The translations under genes and the position numbers were made by a program. The notes under the pieces were generated by a model. That model had not been told where the DNA came from, did no database searches, and saw only the letters and a program-made list of their open reading frames with translations. DNA of 64,000 nt from Sporanaerobacter acetigenes DSM 13106 (GTDB lineage: Bacteria; Bacillota; Clostridia; Tissierellales; Sporanaerobacteraceae), in the NCBI RefSeq assembly GCF_900130025.1, contig NZ_FQXR01000012.1, positions 19,458-83,457 on the forward strand. The letters run 5' to 3'. Of this stretch, positions 1 to 8,207 are shown piece by piece (the stretch's first letter is position 1; every line of letters starts with the position of its first letter).

Positions 1-10
1 ATATATAAAC

Positions 11-36
11 AAAAAAAGCAGCAAAGCCGCTTTTTT
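11..36 (-). terminator. Rho-independent terminator of the lipid kinase gene
   Basis: On the minus strand an AAAAAAGCGGC arm and a GCTGCTTTTTT arm, with one G-T wobble, close a three-base loop. The second arm ends in a T-run. The structure overlaps the TAA stop of the lipid kinase gene, so transcription probably ends right at the coding end. Confidence 0.8.
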
Positions 37-922
37 ATCTTACGAGTATTCTGAAACTATTTGGGACCACTTCAAAAGTAGCCGGCAATTTTCCACCATA
101 TTCTCCGTCTATATCTATAGGCACATCATCTTCAGTATAAATTGTTATCTTTTCAGTCTTAAAATATTCCACACTAGGATGATGAATATGTTCCCCACTA
201 AATATATTGATAAATATACTCATCAAATCTTGAACATCACATTTTTTTATAATAATACTATCTAACAAACCATCTGAAACATTAGCTTTTGGAGCTAGTT
301 TCTTAAATCCTCCTATAGAAGAGCTATTAGAAATCAAGAAAAGTAGCATATCTTCTGTACTTGTATATTCCTTGCTTTCAAACTTCACACTTATAGGTTT
401 AAATTTTTGTTTTGGTATTTCTTTTATTCCTTCTATATAGTAGGCCATTCTGCCCAATATAGCTTTTGTCTCTGGCAAAACCTGATATCCTACATTTGTC
501 AAGAGTCCACTAGCTGCAACATTGACAAAGTATTCATCCTTAATTCTACCTAAATCCACATCTAAAGTATTGCCATTTCTTATCATCTCATAGAATTCTC
601 CACTAGTCCTTGGCAAATCTAAATAATTGGCAAAGTCATTTACTGTTCCAGCTGCCAATATAGCAACTGGTATTTTTCTTCCACCTAAAACAATTCCTTT
701 TGCCACTTCATTTACCGTGCCATCCCCACCACAAGCTACAATTAAATCCCAATCCTCACTACAGCATTTAATAGTTTCATACATGGCATCATTTTTTTCT
801 TTAGTTAAAAACTTGCTTACTGTATATCCGTCATCAATAAGTTGTTTACATATTGCATCTATTCTTCGTTGTATTATCTGTCTTCCTGAAGATGGATTTA
901 AAATTATCTTCACTTTCTTCAT
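35..922 (-). CDS. Diacylglycerol/lipid kinase family protein (YegS/DgkB type)
   Basis: This 295-residue protein belongs to the diacylglycerol kinase catalytic family, which phosphorylates diacylglycerol or related lipids at the membrane with ATP. The nucleotide-binding NPSSG motif lies at residues 9-13 and the hallmark GGDGT motif at 65-69, and the length is normal for the bacterial family. The ATG start follows AAAGG by about nine bases. It lies 23 bases downstream of the glycerophosphodiesterase gene on the same strand, so the two probably form a lipid-turnover operon ending at the terminator at 11-36. The exact lipid substrate cannot be told from sequence, because homologues range from DgkB to YegS-like kinases of unknown substrate. 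Confidence 0.88.
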   Translation of the reverse strand: MKKVKIILNPSSGRQIIQRRIDAICKQLIDDGYTVSKFLTKEKNDAMYETIKCCSEDWDLIVACGGDGTVNEVAKGIVLGGRKIPVAILAAGTVNDFANYLDLPRTSGEFYEMIRNGNTLDVDLGRIKDEYFVNVAASGLLTNVGYQVLPETKAILGRMAYYIEGIKEIPKQKFKPISVKFESKEYTSTEDMLLFLISNSSSIGGFKKLAPKANVSDGLLDSIIIKKCDVQDLMSIFINIFSGEHIHHPSVEYFKTEKITIYTEDDVPIDIDGEYGGKLPATFEVVPNSFRILVR

Positions 923-945
923 CTGTATCAGCCTTTCTCAATGAA

Positions 946-1677
946 TTAAATTCCATAAAAAACCTTTCTTCCTGCATCTGGTCGATTAGTTATGATACTG
1001 GAAACACCTATGTTTTTCATTAATATCATATCACTTTCCCTATCTACTGTAAACGGATTGACCATGACGTCATTTTGAATACATTCTTTTACAACTTCAT
1101 CATTAATAGTCATAAATAATGGATGAATAGCATCAGATCCTATACTCTTTGCATATTTCCATGGTGATACCATTCCAGCAATATATAGTATACCCGTTTT
1201 GATTTTAGACTCCAATTTTTTTACAGCCACAAGACTATAGTGATTAAAAGAAGAAATGATTACTTTTTCCTCTAGTCTATAAGCCCTAATTGCGTTGACT
1301 ACATCTAATTCTAAATCTTCATAAAATATTGGCCCATTTTTTAATTCTATATTTAATAGTATGTTTTCCATTTTTACCAATTCCAATACTTCTTCAAGCA
1401 ATGGAATTCTTTCATTTGCAAAACTTTCATTAAACCAGCTTCCTGCATCTAAAAGTTTAAGTTCTTCTACTGTTAAGTCTTTTATATATCCTTTCCCATT
1501 AGTTGTCCTATCAACTTTTTCATCATGACATACAACTAAATGACCATCCTTACTTTTATGGACATCAATCTCTATTCCATCTGCTTCCATCTCAATAGCC
1601 ATTTTGTAAGATGCAAATGTATTTTCTGGAGCATAAGAAGAAGCTCCCCTATGAGCATAAATTAAAGGTCTACTCAC
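946..1677 (-). CDS. Glycerophosphodiester phosphodiesterase
   Basis: This 243-residue GDPD-family enzyme hydrolyses glycerophosphodiesters to sn-glycerol 3-phosphate and an alcohol. The family signature is at the N-terminus: HRGASSYAPENT near residue 9, then the metal-binding EIDVHKSKDG stretch and VVCHD, which supplies the second catalytic histidine. There is no signal peptide, so the protein is cytoplasmic, like UgpQ. Translation probably starts at the GTG at 1677, preceded by GGGGGAGA. It is the first gene of a likely two-gene unit with the lipid kinase downstream, which links deacylated phospholipid recycling to lipid phosphorylation. Confidence 0.9.
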   Translation of the reverse strand: MSRPLIYAHRGASSYAPENTFASYKMAIEMEADGIEIDVHKSKDGHLVVCHDEKVDRTTNGKGYIKDLTVEELKLLDAGSWFNESFANERIPLLEEVLELVKMENILLNIELKNGPIFYEDLELDVVNAIRAYRLEEKVIISSFNHYSLVAVKKLESKIKTGILYIAGMVSPWKYAKSIGSDAIHPLFMTINDEVVKECIQNDVMVNPFTVDRESDMILMKNIGVSSIITNRPDAGRKVFYGI

Positions 1678-1743
1678 ACAAATCTCCCCCTATATATTTT
1701 TCATTTATATCTATTATACACTTATTACATGTAATACAACATA

Positions 1744-1776
1744 AAAAAATAGGGAAATTTAATTTCCCTATTTTTT
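1744..1776. terminator. Perfect inverted repeat, terminator of the 61-residue gene
   Basis: Two 16-base arms (AAAAAATAGGGAAATT and its exact complement) flank a single base. A-run and T-run lie on opposite sides, so the hairpin can act in either direction. It abuts the stop codon of the small gene at 1776-1961. Confidence 0.8.
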
Positions 1777-1961
1777 CAATCCAATCTTTTAAGTACTTCT
1801 TGAAGTTTACTTGCTTGGTATCCACACTCCTCAGCAAAATCTTTAAATAACATAGCCAATTCTTCATCTTCTACCTTTTTTGAATACATTTCAAAATCTC
1901 TAACTGACTCTTGCGTATCCAGGATTTTCTTTTTCAACACTTCCTTTGTATTCATATCCAT
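1776..1961 (-). CDS. Small helical protein of unknown function
   Basis: This 61-residue protein has a strong GGAGGTGA ribosome binding site seven bases before ATG and ends at a perfect terminator, so it is very likely a real gene. The sequence is highly charged and predicted helical, with no membrane segment. Its pattern of glutamates and DFAEECGYQASKLQ faintly recalls one helical hairpin of ferritin-like or rubrerythrin-like proteins, but the length is far too short for a complete four-helix domain and no full metal-site set is visible. No function is assigned. It is transcribed away from the regulator gene at 2152. Confidence 0.7.
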   Translation of the reverse strand: MDMNTKEVLKKKILDTQESVRDFEMYSKKVEDEELAMLFKDFAEECGYQASKLQEVLKRLD

Positions 1962-2045
1962 AGAATCACCTCCAAATACTACTCAATAATATATTTCCTA
2001 GTAGAAAGATTTTTATGTATTTATATTTATAAAAGAGGCATTTCC

Positions 2046-2074
2046 TTTACATATTCTTTATTAAATTTTATAAT
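2046..2074 (+). promoter_or_regulatory. Sigma-A-type promoter of the TPR regulator gene
   Basis: TTTACA at 2046-2051 and a consensus TATAAT at 2069-2074 are separated by 17 bases, which predicts a transcript start near 2081. That is about 70 bases upstream of the regulator start codon. Confidence 0.7.
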
Positions 2075-2089
2075 ATATAGCATAGATAA

Positions 2090-2120
2090 GACAACCCTAA
2101 ACAAATTCAATAGAGTTGTC
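2090..2120 (+). promoter_or_regulatory. Inverted repeat in the leader of the regulator gene (operator or hairpin)
   Basis: GACAACCCT at 2090-2098 is matched by AGAGTTGTC at 2112-2120, with 8 of 9 positions complementary and a 13-base loop. It lies just after the predicted transcript start and before the ribosome binding site. It could be a binding site for the regulator itself or an RNA hairpin. A related but unpaired version lies at 8208-8247. Confidence 0.45.
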
Positions 2121-2151
2121 CTAAAGGTTATATTTAAAGGGGTTGAGTACT

Positions 2152-3069
2152 TTGTATTATGATCTTAAACACTTTGGGTCAGAAATACGTAGCATTAGGA
2201 ATAGTTTAGACCTTACCCAAAATGATGTAAGCAAACTATCAGGTGTACATGTAGATACTTTAAGAAAAATTGAAAAAGGTAAAGTGGTACCTCAACAAGA
2301 AACACTAGATTTATTATCTTCTGTATTGAAAACAGATTTAAATAAGCTTCTACTCAACTATAGATTTCATGATTATTATGCTTTTGAAGAATTAAAAAAT
2401 AGAATAGAGTCTAAAATTGATAGAGATAAGTTTGAAACCTTATCTGTGGAATTAGAAGATTTAAAAACCCTACTTAATAGCACTTCGCACCCATACTTCA
2501 TTAGTGCAATTAATCAACTTGTACTATTGATCGAATCCATAATATTAAATAAAAAGTATGATAAGCCTAATGAATCGCTGGATAAACTAGTGGATGCTAT
2601 AAAAATAACTACTCCTAAGTTTTCACTTGATAAATATACATCCTATGTGTATAATTCCATGGAGTTAAGGATTTTAATGAACATAGCCTTGCTAATGAAT
2701 AAATTAGAATCTACGGGAAAAAGTCTAGAAATTATGGAATTCTGCATGAAATCAGTAGAACCTAATGACAATATCTATCCTAAAATATGTTACAATCTAT
2801 CTTATACTTATCATAGACTTGCTATGAATGAAAAAGCTTTAGAATACTCTATTTTAGGCATAGATTATTGTAATAAACACAGAGATTATAATGGATTAAA
2901 TCTTTTATATTTTAGAAAAGGCATTGCTGAATATCTTCTTGGATATGATAGTTATAAAGATTCACTAAAAAAAGCCATAAGTTTTTCTGAAATTTTAAAT
3001 CAATACGATTTGAGAGATTTGCTCATATTAAATTGTAAGAAATTTTATAATATAGACATTCAATCATAA
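2152..3069 (+). CDS. XRE-family regulator with TPR-like domain (RNPP/Rgg-like quorum-sensing receptor)
   Basis: The N-terminal 60 residues form a Cro/C1 helix-turn-helix (LTQNDVSKLSGVHVDTLRKIEKG). The remaining roughly 240 residues are helical and contain TPR-like pairs, for example CYNLSYTYHRLAMNEKALEYS. This architecture is that of RNPP/Rgg receptors (PlcR, NprR, Rgg), which bind short re-imported peptides and switch promoters. A start at TTG 2152 is preferred because AAAGGGG ends nine bases upstream. The in-frame TTG at 2143 directly abuts that site. The 3' end overlaps by six bases the end of a small secreted-peptide gene on the opposite strand, and a lanthipeptide-like radical SAM RiPP operon follows on the minus strand. 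Peptide sensing and control of that operon are inferences. Confidence 0.8.
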   Translation: MYYDLKHFGSEIRSIRNSLDLTQNDVSKLSGVHVDTLRKIEKGKVVPQQETLDLLSSVLKTDLNKLLLNYRFHDYYAFEELKNRIESKIDRDKFETLSVELEDLKTLLNSTSHPYFISAINQLVLLIESIILNKKYDKPNESLDKLVDAIKITTPKFSLDKYTSYVYNSMELRILMNIALLMNKLESTGKSLEIMEFCMKSVEPNDNIYPKICYNLSYTYHRLAMNEKALEYSILGIDYCNKHRDYNGLNLLYFRKGIAEYLLGYDSYKDSLKKAISFSEILNQYDLRDLLILNCKKFYNIDIQS

Positions 3070-3207
3070 TGAAATATTTTCAGTTTTATAATTGTTCCAT
3101 TCTATTGCATCATCTTCAGCAGATATAAACATATCATTTTGTTTGATAGGACTAATAATAAATAATGCCATGATGATAGTCATTATAAATAAAAACTTTT
3201 TAAACAT
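3064..3207 (-). CDS. Small secreted peptide, candidate quorum-sensing pro-peptide
   Basis: A 47-codon frame starts at ATG 3207, preceded by AAAGGGGTGATAAAT, an excellent ribosome binding site. The product begins MFKKFLFIM, followed by a hydrophobic stretch to about residue 21. It continues with a polar tail ending AIEWNNYKTENISL, with a possible signal-peptidase site after ISA at residue 30. This is the layout of Phr, PapR and NprX type exported signalling pro-peptides. The gene converges on the TPR regulator with a six-base stop-to-stop overlap. It is the distal gene after the ABC transporter, so it could be read from the RiPP operon or from its own promoter in the 130-base gap. That it is the ligand of the regulator is inferred from position and architecture only. 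Confidence 0.7.
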   Translation of the reverse strand: MFKKFLFIMTIIMALFIISPIKQNDMFISAEDDAIEWNNYKTENISL

Positions 3208-3337
3208 TATTTATCACCCCTTTCATTATAAAAACTTATCAATCAAATTTGAGTCAAGGTTTGGTCGTTTCGAACCATCCCTGATTTCCCAATCTTTATA
3301 CAGCCATAAGATAAACTCATGTTTTTGATTAAGGAAA

Positions 3338-4984
3338 TTAAGCTTCGCAGTTTAAACTATTTACTACATTTAAATCAATGATTTCATCCAATATATCCAA
3401 TATATCTCTGTTGTGAGTAACTATGATGATTATCTTATCTTTCTTTATTTCCTTCAGTATAAATTCTAATTTTTCAATGCTATTTACATCTAGGGCAGAT
3501 GTTGGTTCATCTAATATGATCATATCAGGATTTTTTAAAAATGTTCTAGCCAAAGATATCTTTAGTTTTTCTCCTCCTGATATGTTGTTTGCAGCTTCAT
3601 ATATGTTTGTATTTAAACCATCTTGAAATTTATTTATGTCTAAATTTAAACTTTTTAGCACTTCTTCAATATCATCATAATTATATATATCTATTCCATA
3701 GGTTACATTTTTGCCAATTGTGTCATTAATTAATGCAGGTTCTTGTTCACTAATTCCTATGATTCTTTTTCTAATATGATACATATCTAATTTTTTTAAT
3801 TCTATTGAATTATAATAGATCTTTCCTTTATAATAATTGTTGAAAAGTCCAAGTATTAAATTTATAAAGGTACTTTTCCCTGTACCATTTTGTCCAATGA
3901 TTCCATAAATATTGCCTTTTTTAAATGTATAGTTAAAATTATCTATGATATTATTAGTATCATCATATGAAAAACAAACTTCTTTAAGGACTATTGTATC
4001 AATACTGTTTATTCTTTTGTCCCCATTTATTTCTTTAGTTTCATTTAATATTTCTTCTAATCTATTGTATGAAACTAGTGCATCTTGATAGGATTTCCCT
4101 AAGTTTAAATAATAGCTTATACATCCCATTATCATGGAAAAGTAGCTGATTATTATAGTGAATTGACCTATGGTTAAATTTTCATTTATTATCTCCATTC
4201 CTCCAAAGAAAAATATTATTATTTGAGATATTATCATGGTCATAGAATCACTGCTAGAAAAAATATATGATATTCTTGTATATTTTAATAGCGATTCAAA
4301 CATTGTTGAGAAACTTGTCCTAAGCTGTTTTTGAGATTCTTCAAAAGTGGAGTTCAGTTTAATTAAATTTATATTGTAAAGTTGTTCGTTCATTTTTGAA
4401 AAGAACTTGTTTTGCTTTTCTTTCAATTCATATCCAGATTTAAATAATGGTTTTTTGAATATGAAGTATATGGCTAAGTATAAGGGAATGAGGGGTATCA
4501 ATATCATGGTTAATTTTCTGTTTATTTTAAATGAAATGTAGAATACAATGATAAGGGTCAAAGCCCTAATCAGAATATCTAAAAAATTGCTCAATACAAA
4601 AGAAATCAATGTGTTGCTATCTGAATTAATTCTTTGATTTAGATAAGCACTGTCAAGATTTTTAAAGTAGAGTATAGGCATTTTACTTATATGCTCTAAT
4701 GCTTTAAAGTTCAGTTCGATTGCAGATTTGGTTTGAACTTTTACATAGGAATAACTAACTACAAATGATGAAATGATGTTTATTATTCCCATTAAAAGTA
4801 TTTTTATGGTGAAATCAATTATGGTTTGCCTGTTTTGAAAGTTCATCAATGAATCTATATAGTTTCCTGTTATATAAGGCAGCCCTATTGATATTATCCA
4901 TGAAATAATAGAAAATATCAAAAATATGAATAATTGAATTTTATATTTAAATATATATTCTTTAACAAATTTAAATATTTTCAT
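3338..4984 (-). CDS. ABC transporter with fused membrane and ATPase domains (peptide exporter type)
   Basis: This 548-residue half-transporter has six predicted membrane helices in residues 1-310. They are followed by an ATPase domain with Walker A GQNGTGKST near residue 363, signature ISGGEKLKISLA near 470 and Walker [13 protein letters not shown] near 490. It has the exporter (MsbA/LagD-like) layout but no N-terminal C39 leader peptidase, so any leader removal must come from another protein, plausibly the adjacent S41 protease. It is expected to dimerise in the membrane and export the modified peptide. The start and upstream 36 bases are duplicated at 8085-8120. It lies 36 bases after the S41 gene in the same operon. 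Confidence 0.88.
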   Translation of the reverse strand: MKIFKFVKEYIFKYKIQLFIFLIFSIISWIISIGLPYITGNYIDSLMNFQNRQTIIDFTIKILLMGIINIISSFVVSYSYVKVQTKSAIELNFKALEHISKMPILYFKNLDSAYLNQRINSDSNTLISFVLSNFLDILIRALTLIIVFYISFKINRKLTMILIPLIPLYLAIYFIFKKPLFKSGYELKEKQNKFFSKMNEQLYNINLIKLNSTFEESQKQLRTSFSTMFESLLKYTRISYIFSSSDSMTMIISQIIIFFFGGMEIINENLTIGQFTIIISYFSMIMGCISYYLNLGKSYQDALVSYNRLEEILNETKEINGDKRINSIDTIVLKEVCFSYDDTNNIIDNFNYTFKKGNIYGIIGQNGTGKSTFINLILGLFNNYYKGKIYYNSIELKKLDMYHIRKRIIGISEQEPALINDTIGKNVTYGIDIYNYDDIEEVLKSLNLDINKFQDGLNTNIYEAANNISGGEKLKISLARTFLKNPDMIILDEPTSALDVNSIEKLEFILKEIKKDKIIIIVTHNRDILDILDEIIDLNVVNSLNCEA

Positions 4985-5020
4985 ATAAATCAGCTACTTT
5001 CTCTAATTTTAGAATGCTAA

Positions 5021-6298
5021 TTATTTCTCAGTTTCTTCTGAATGAATCATATTGATTATTTCTTTCATTACTTTTATATTGTAATCTCCAACATCATCTT
5101 TTTCTATTTCTATATCTGGTACTGTTCCCGTCTCAAAATGAGAAGTCCCGTCTTCATTCAACAACATCTCTGTCTCAAATCTTATCATTAATCCACTATT
5201 GGAAAGTGTTATAAACATCGGAGTATCTCCTCCTGAACCCTTGGTACTACAACCAACCAATGTAGCAAATCCACTTTGCTTGCAAAACATTGCAAATTCA
5301 TCTGCTGCTGAAAATACATTTTCATCAATTATCAAAAATATTTTCCCACTAAATCCTATAGGATTCCTACTTGGCAATACACTATTATCAACTTTATCTA
5401 TTCTATAATATTGGAAGTTTTCTTTTACCTCTTTGGGCATAGAACTATAACATTTCAATTTCTCTATTTTGTTTTCTCGTATATCCGGATGTGCTTTTTC
5501 AAAATATTTCATTGAATAATCTCCTCCGCGAACAATACAAATATTTTCGTATTTAACTTCATTAAGTTCTTGATTTAGCAGTGGAGCTATTATTGTTTCT
5601 AGCCAATATAAACTAAATCCTCCTCTATTGCCTGAAATGTCTATTATTAAGTATGGATAGTCTTTTACATTTTTCAAGAAACCAATTATTTTATTTTTCT
5701 CTTTTTTATATTCTTTATTATTATTGCTAGGATCTAGGCTAAAAGAATCTATTTTCAAATAAGCTATTTTACTTTGCTCAAGTATTTGAGTATATGAATT
5801 GTCTTTCAATTGTATCTGTTTTTCATCATAATATTCTGGATATGTTTGTATAAACAATTTGTTCCATCCTTCATATTTTTTTTTAGTATTTTTGAAAAAA
5901 TATCCATACTGTTCATTTGCTTCTTCATATTCATTTATCACATCTAAATAGGATCTATACTCAAAAGGATCTATTACAACAGTATGTGGATCATGAAGTT
6001 TATTCGCCAAAATGCTTCCGATGGAATAAAAAAATTCCATATTGTCTTTAGTCTCTCTTATTTCTTTTTCAAATTCCTCTTTATGAGCTAACCAATCGTA
6101 TCCATACATTTTTTCAATACTATGAAAATGAGGATAGTTGTCTTTCATGATATCATACATATACCTAAAATCTTCTATTTTTTCTTCCTCTGTCAAATCT
6201 TTAAGTTCCCCCATATTGCTTGAAACTAAAACATATACTGCTATTCCTAGTAGAACTATAGCAACAGCCCATATAAGTATTTTTTTGTTGTTTAACAT
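5021..6298 (-). CDS. S41-family peptidase, membrane anchored, in the RiPP operon
   Basis: About 425 residues long, the protein has an N-terminal membrane anchor (ILIWAVAIVLLGIAVYVLV) followed by an extracytoplasmic domain. The C-terminal half matches tail-specific S41 proteases. It contains LIIDISGNRGG, and VFSAADEFA near residue 327 carries the catalytic serine, with the downstream strand ending in TGTVPDIEIE. The ATG at 6298 is preferred because AAGGAG lies eight bases upstream. A start seven codons earlier would place that site inside the gene. It lies between the precursor peptide and the exporter. The exporter lacks a protease domain, so leader or precursor processing outside the membrane is a reasonable inference. 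Immunity or general turnover are alternatives. Confidence 0.85.
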   Translation of the reverse strand: MLNNKKILIWAVAIVLLGIAVYVLVSSNMGELKDLTEEEKIEDFRYMYDIMKDNYPHFHSIEKMYGYDWLAHKEEFEKEIRETKDNMEFFYSIGSILANKLHDPHTVVIDPFEYRSYLDVINEYEEANEQYGYFFKNTKKKYEGWNKLFIQTYPEYYDEKQIQLKDNSYTQILEQSKIAYLKIDSFSLDPSNNNKEYKKEKNKIIGFLKNVKDYPYLIIDISGNRGGFSLYWLETIIAPLLNQELNEVKYENICIVRGGDYSMKYFEKAHPDIRENKIEKLKCYSSMPKEVKENFQYYRIDKVDNSVLPSRNPIGFSGKIFLIIDENVFSAADEFAMFCKQSGFATLVGCSTKGSGGDTPMFITLSNSGLMIRFETEMLLNEDGTSHFETGTVPDIEIEKDDVGDYNIKVMKEIINMIHSEETEK

Positions 6299-6375
6299 TG
6301 TGCCATCTCCTTCATGCAAACTATAATGAAGTCAAACCAAGCATAAATGCAAAGCTTGGTTTGGCTTCATATAAT

Positions 6376-6573
6376 CTATAACTCTATTTTTTTACTTGCT
6401 GGCTGTATTTTTACTGGTGAACAAATTTCTGCACCACAGAAATTTGCCTTGCATGCACAAGGTTCAATTCTTGTACATGGAGCTATCAAACTATTATTAT
6501 TGTAACAATCACAATCTCTAAGAATACACCAGTCATCTTTTCCATATTCATTACCATTTATTAAATATTCCAC
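6376..6573 (-). CDS. Cysteine-rich RiPP precursor peptide
   Basis: Translation from GTG 6573, six bases after AAAGGGGG, gives a 65-residue peptide. An upstream ATG at 6618 has no comparable ribosome binding site. The peptide has a short acidic leader-like region (residues 1-14) and eight cysteines at 16, 21, 23, 33, 39, 41, 46 and 51, spaced C-x4-C-x-C-x9-C-x5-C-x-C-x4-C-x4-C. A cysteine-free basic tail follows. Such cysteine-dense peptides beside a SPASM radical SAM enzyme are typical substrates for thioether (sactipeptide or ranthipeptide) formation. It may belong to the clostridial Cys-rich peptide/CcpM group, recalled from memory and not checked. The gene lies 73 bases after the maturase gene. 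Confidence 0.75.
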   Translation of the reverse strand: MEYLINGNEYGKDDWCILRDCDCYNNNSLIAPCTRIEPCACKANFCGAEICSPVKIQPASKKIEL

Positions 6574-6646
6574 TTTTATCCCCCTTTCTGTTTTGATGTT
6601 TATATCTAGAATGTGCACATCCTATTCCAAAATAAACAAGCATTTA

Positions 6647-7975
6647 TTAAGCTTCAACGGTCTTGTTTTTTCTCAATTCTTCTTTCTTAATAATTGCTGT
6701 CTTTTCCAAATATTCTTTTAATACATATTTATATGAACTACATCTATCAACTTTACCATCTATCCTCCTCCTAGGACATCCTCCCATACATATTGGAAGC
6801 ATCTTGCAATTCATACATTCATTATCTTGGGTTGAATCATAAAGAATATATTTCATATATTTATCTGTATTCACTGAAATATTGTCCATAATATTTCCCA
6901 CCTTATATTCGACCATTCCTATATCAGACCAGCATTTATATATGTCACCATTAGGATCAATTACTAATGAATTAGTTTTATCTGCACCACAAAAATTAGT
7001 TTTCAAATTTGGATATCCGGAAATATTATTTTCTACAAATCCAAGTTTTTTGAGTTTATCACTAAATTCAAAATCTATATTAGAATATTCCTTCATAGTT
7101 AAGCATTTACCTGTTGAGTAGCAATCATTTATAGGCTCTACATAACCCAAATAGGCATATACTTTATTTTTAAGTCCAAACTTGTCCAATTCTTCTAGTA
7201 TTTCATCAACTCTTTCAACATTTTCTTTGTCCACATTAATTCTTAAAGATATATCTGGCAAAATATCTACTAATTCCGACATATTCTCTAATATCTTACG
7301 AAAAGTTCCTTGTCCACCTTTTAAAGGACGTCTTTTATTATGAATATCTTCTGGTCCATCTAATGTTATCTGCATAAATTCCATATTTAATTTTTTAAGT
7401 TCTTCTGCAATTTCCTTATTTAATTTGTATCCATTTGTTACAATAAATGAACTGTACATAATATCTTTTTCTTTACATATATCCATTACTCTTTCAGAAA
7501 TATCTTTAACAACATCAAATGCCAATAAAGGTTCTCCACCATACCACCCTATATTTATACTTTCTACATATTTTGTTTGCTGTTTTACAAATTCTACTAT
7601 TTTATCTTGAACATCCTTAGGCATGGTTACATTTTGTCTTTCATTTTTTTCATAGCAATATATACAATCAAAATTGCAATTCATTGTAGGGGCAATAGTC
7701 AAACCCAAATGCCTAGTATCAAATTTAGAACTAAGCATGTTGTATTTTAATAATTCAAGCTCATCCAATTCATCATCTATTAAAAATTGTCCTTTCTTTA
7801 AATCTTCTATCAATTTTTCATCATCAATAGCAATAGATTTATCAACAAAATTCTGATATTTGATATAGTTCTCTTTTTCAATAAGTGCTAATGCATTAGT
7901 TCTTGCATTATATGCTATTAACTTTTCCATATCTTCAGGAAATTCATAGAAAAAATTATATTTTGATGCCTTCAT
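6647..7975 (-). CDS. Radical SAM/SPASM peptide maturase
   Basis: The 442-residue enzyme carries the radical SAM cluster motif C-x3-C-x2-C at residues 100, 104 and 107 (CNFDCIYC). Downstream are conserved SAM-binding features such as WYGGEPLL. The C-terminal SPASM region contains NFCGADKTNSLVIDPNGDIYKCW, then NECMNCKMLPICMGGCPRRR, supplying cysteines for auxiliary Fe-S clusters. The N-terminal 90 residues have the look of a peptide-recognition element, as in thioether-forming maturases. It is the first gene of the minus-strand operon and is followed by the cysteine-rich precursor, S41 protease and exporter. The likely role is radical installation of cysteine cross-links in the precursor. The exact bond type cannot be read from sequence. 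Confidence 0.88.
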   Translation of the reverse strand: MKASKYNFFYEFPEDMEKLIAYNARTNALALIEKENYIKYQNFVDKSIAIDDEKLIEDLKKGQFLIDDELDELELLKYNMLSSKFDTRHLGLTIAPTMNCNFDCIYCYEKNERQNVTMPKDVQDKIVEFVKQQTKYVESINIGWYGGEPLLAFDVVKDISERVMDICKEKDIMYSSFIVTNGYKLNKEIAEELKKLNMEFMQITLDGPEDIHNKRRPLKGGQGTFRKILENMSELVDILPDISLRINVDKENVERVDEILEELDKFGLKNKVYAYLGYVEPINDCYSTGKCLTMKEYSNIDFEFSDKLKKLGFVENNISGYPNLKTNFCGADKTNSLVIDPNGDIYKCWSDIGMVEYKVGNIMDNISVNTDKYMKYILYDSTQDNECMNCKMLPICMGGCPRRRIDGKVDRCSSYKYVLKEYLEKTAIIKKEELRKNKTVEA

Positions 7976-8066
7976 TTTATACCAATCCCCCTCTTATAAT
8001 ATTTTTTTGTTCAAATCAATAAATATAATCTCATTCACTACAAAATACTTATTATTTATAAAGTTT

Positions 8067-8096
8067 GTTATACAAAGTAAGCATTTTTCATGTAAA
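8067..8096 (-). promoter_or_regulatory. Possible promoter of the radical SAM operon
   Basis: On the minus strand TTTACA (8096-8091) and TATAAC (8072-8067) are separated by 18 bases, about 90 bases upstream of the maturase start. The signal overlaps the duplicated exporter start region, so it may have been created by that rearrangement. Assignment is tentative. Confidence 0.35.
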
Positions 8097-8120
8097 TTAG
8101 CTACTTTCCTTAATTTTAGA
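8085..8120 (-). repeat. Relic copy of the ABC exporter gene start
   Basis: These 36 bases match 4978-5013, the ribosome-binding region and first codons of the ABC exporter gene, at 32 positions, and all four differences are transitions. The ATG here runs into a stop after seven codons, so only the start of a second exporter gene survives. Confidence 0.65.
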
Positions 8121-8207
8121 TTTCCTTTCTCTATCCCCTTTGTCATACTTTTGCCACTTTTCTGTCTACTTAATGGATAATGCTTCCAACTTATTTTTAT
8201 TGTATAT

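Noticed and set aside
1670..1867. Minus-strand 65-codon frame overlapping the small helical protein gene
   Set aside because: It reads through the terminator at 1744-1776 and overlaps a gene with a clear ribosome binding site in another frame.
3092..3328. Plus-strand 78-codon frame after the TPR regulator
   Set aside because: It is antisense to the small secreted-peptide gene, which has the far better ribosome binding site and protein character.
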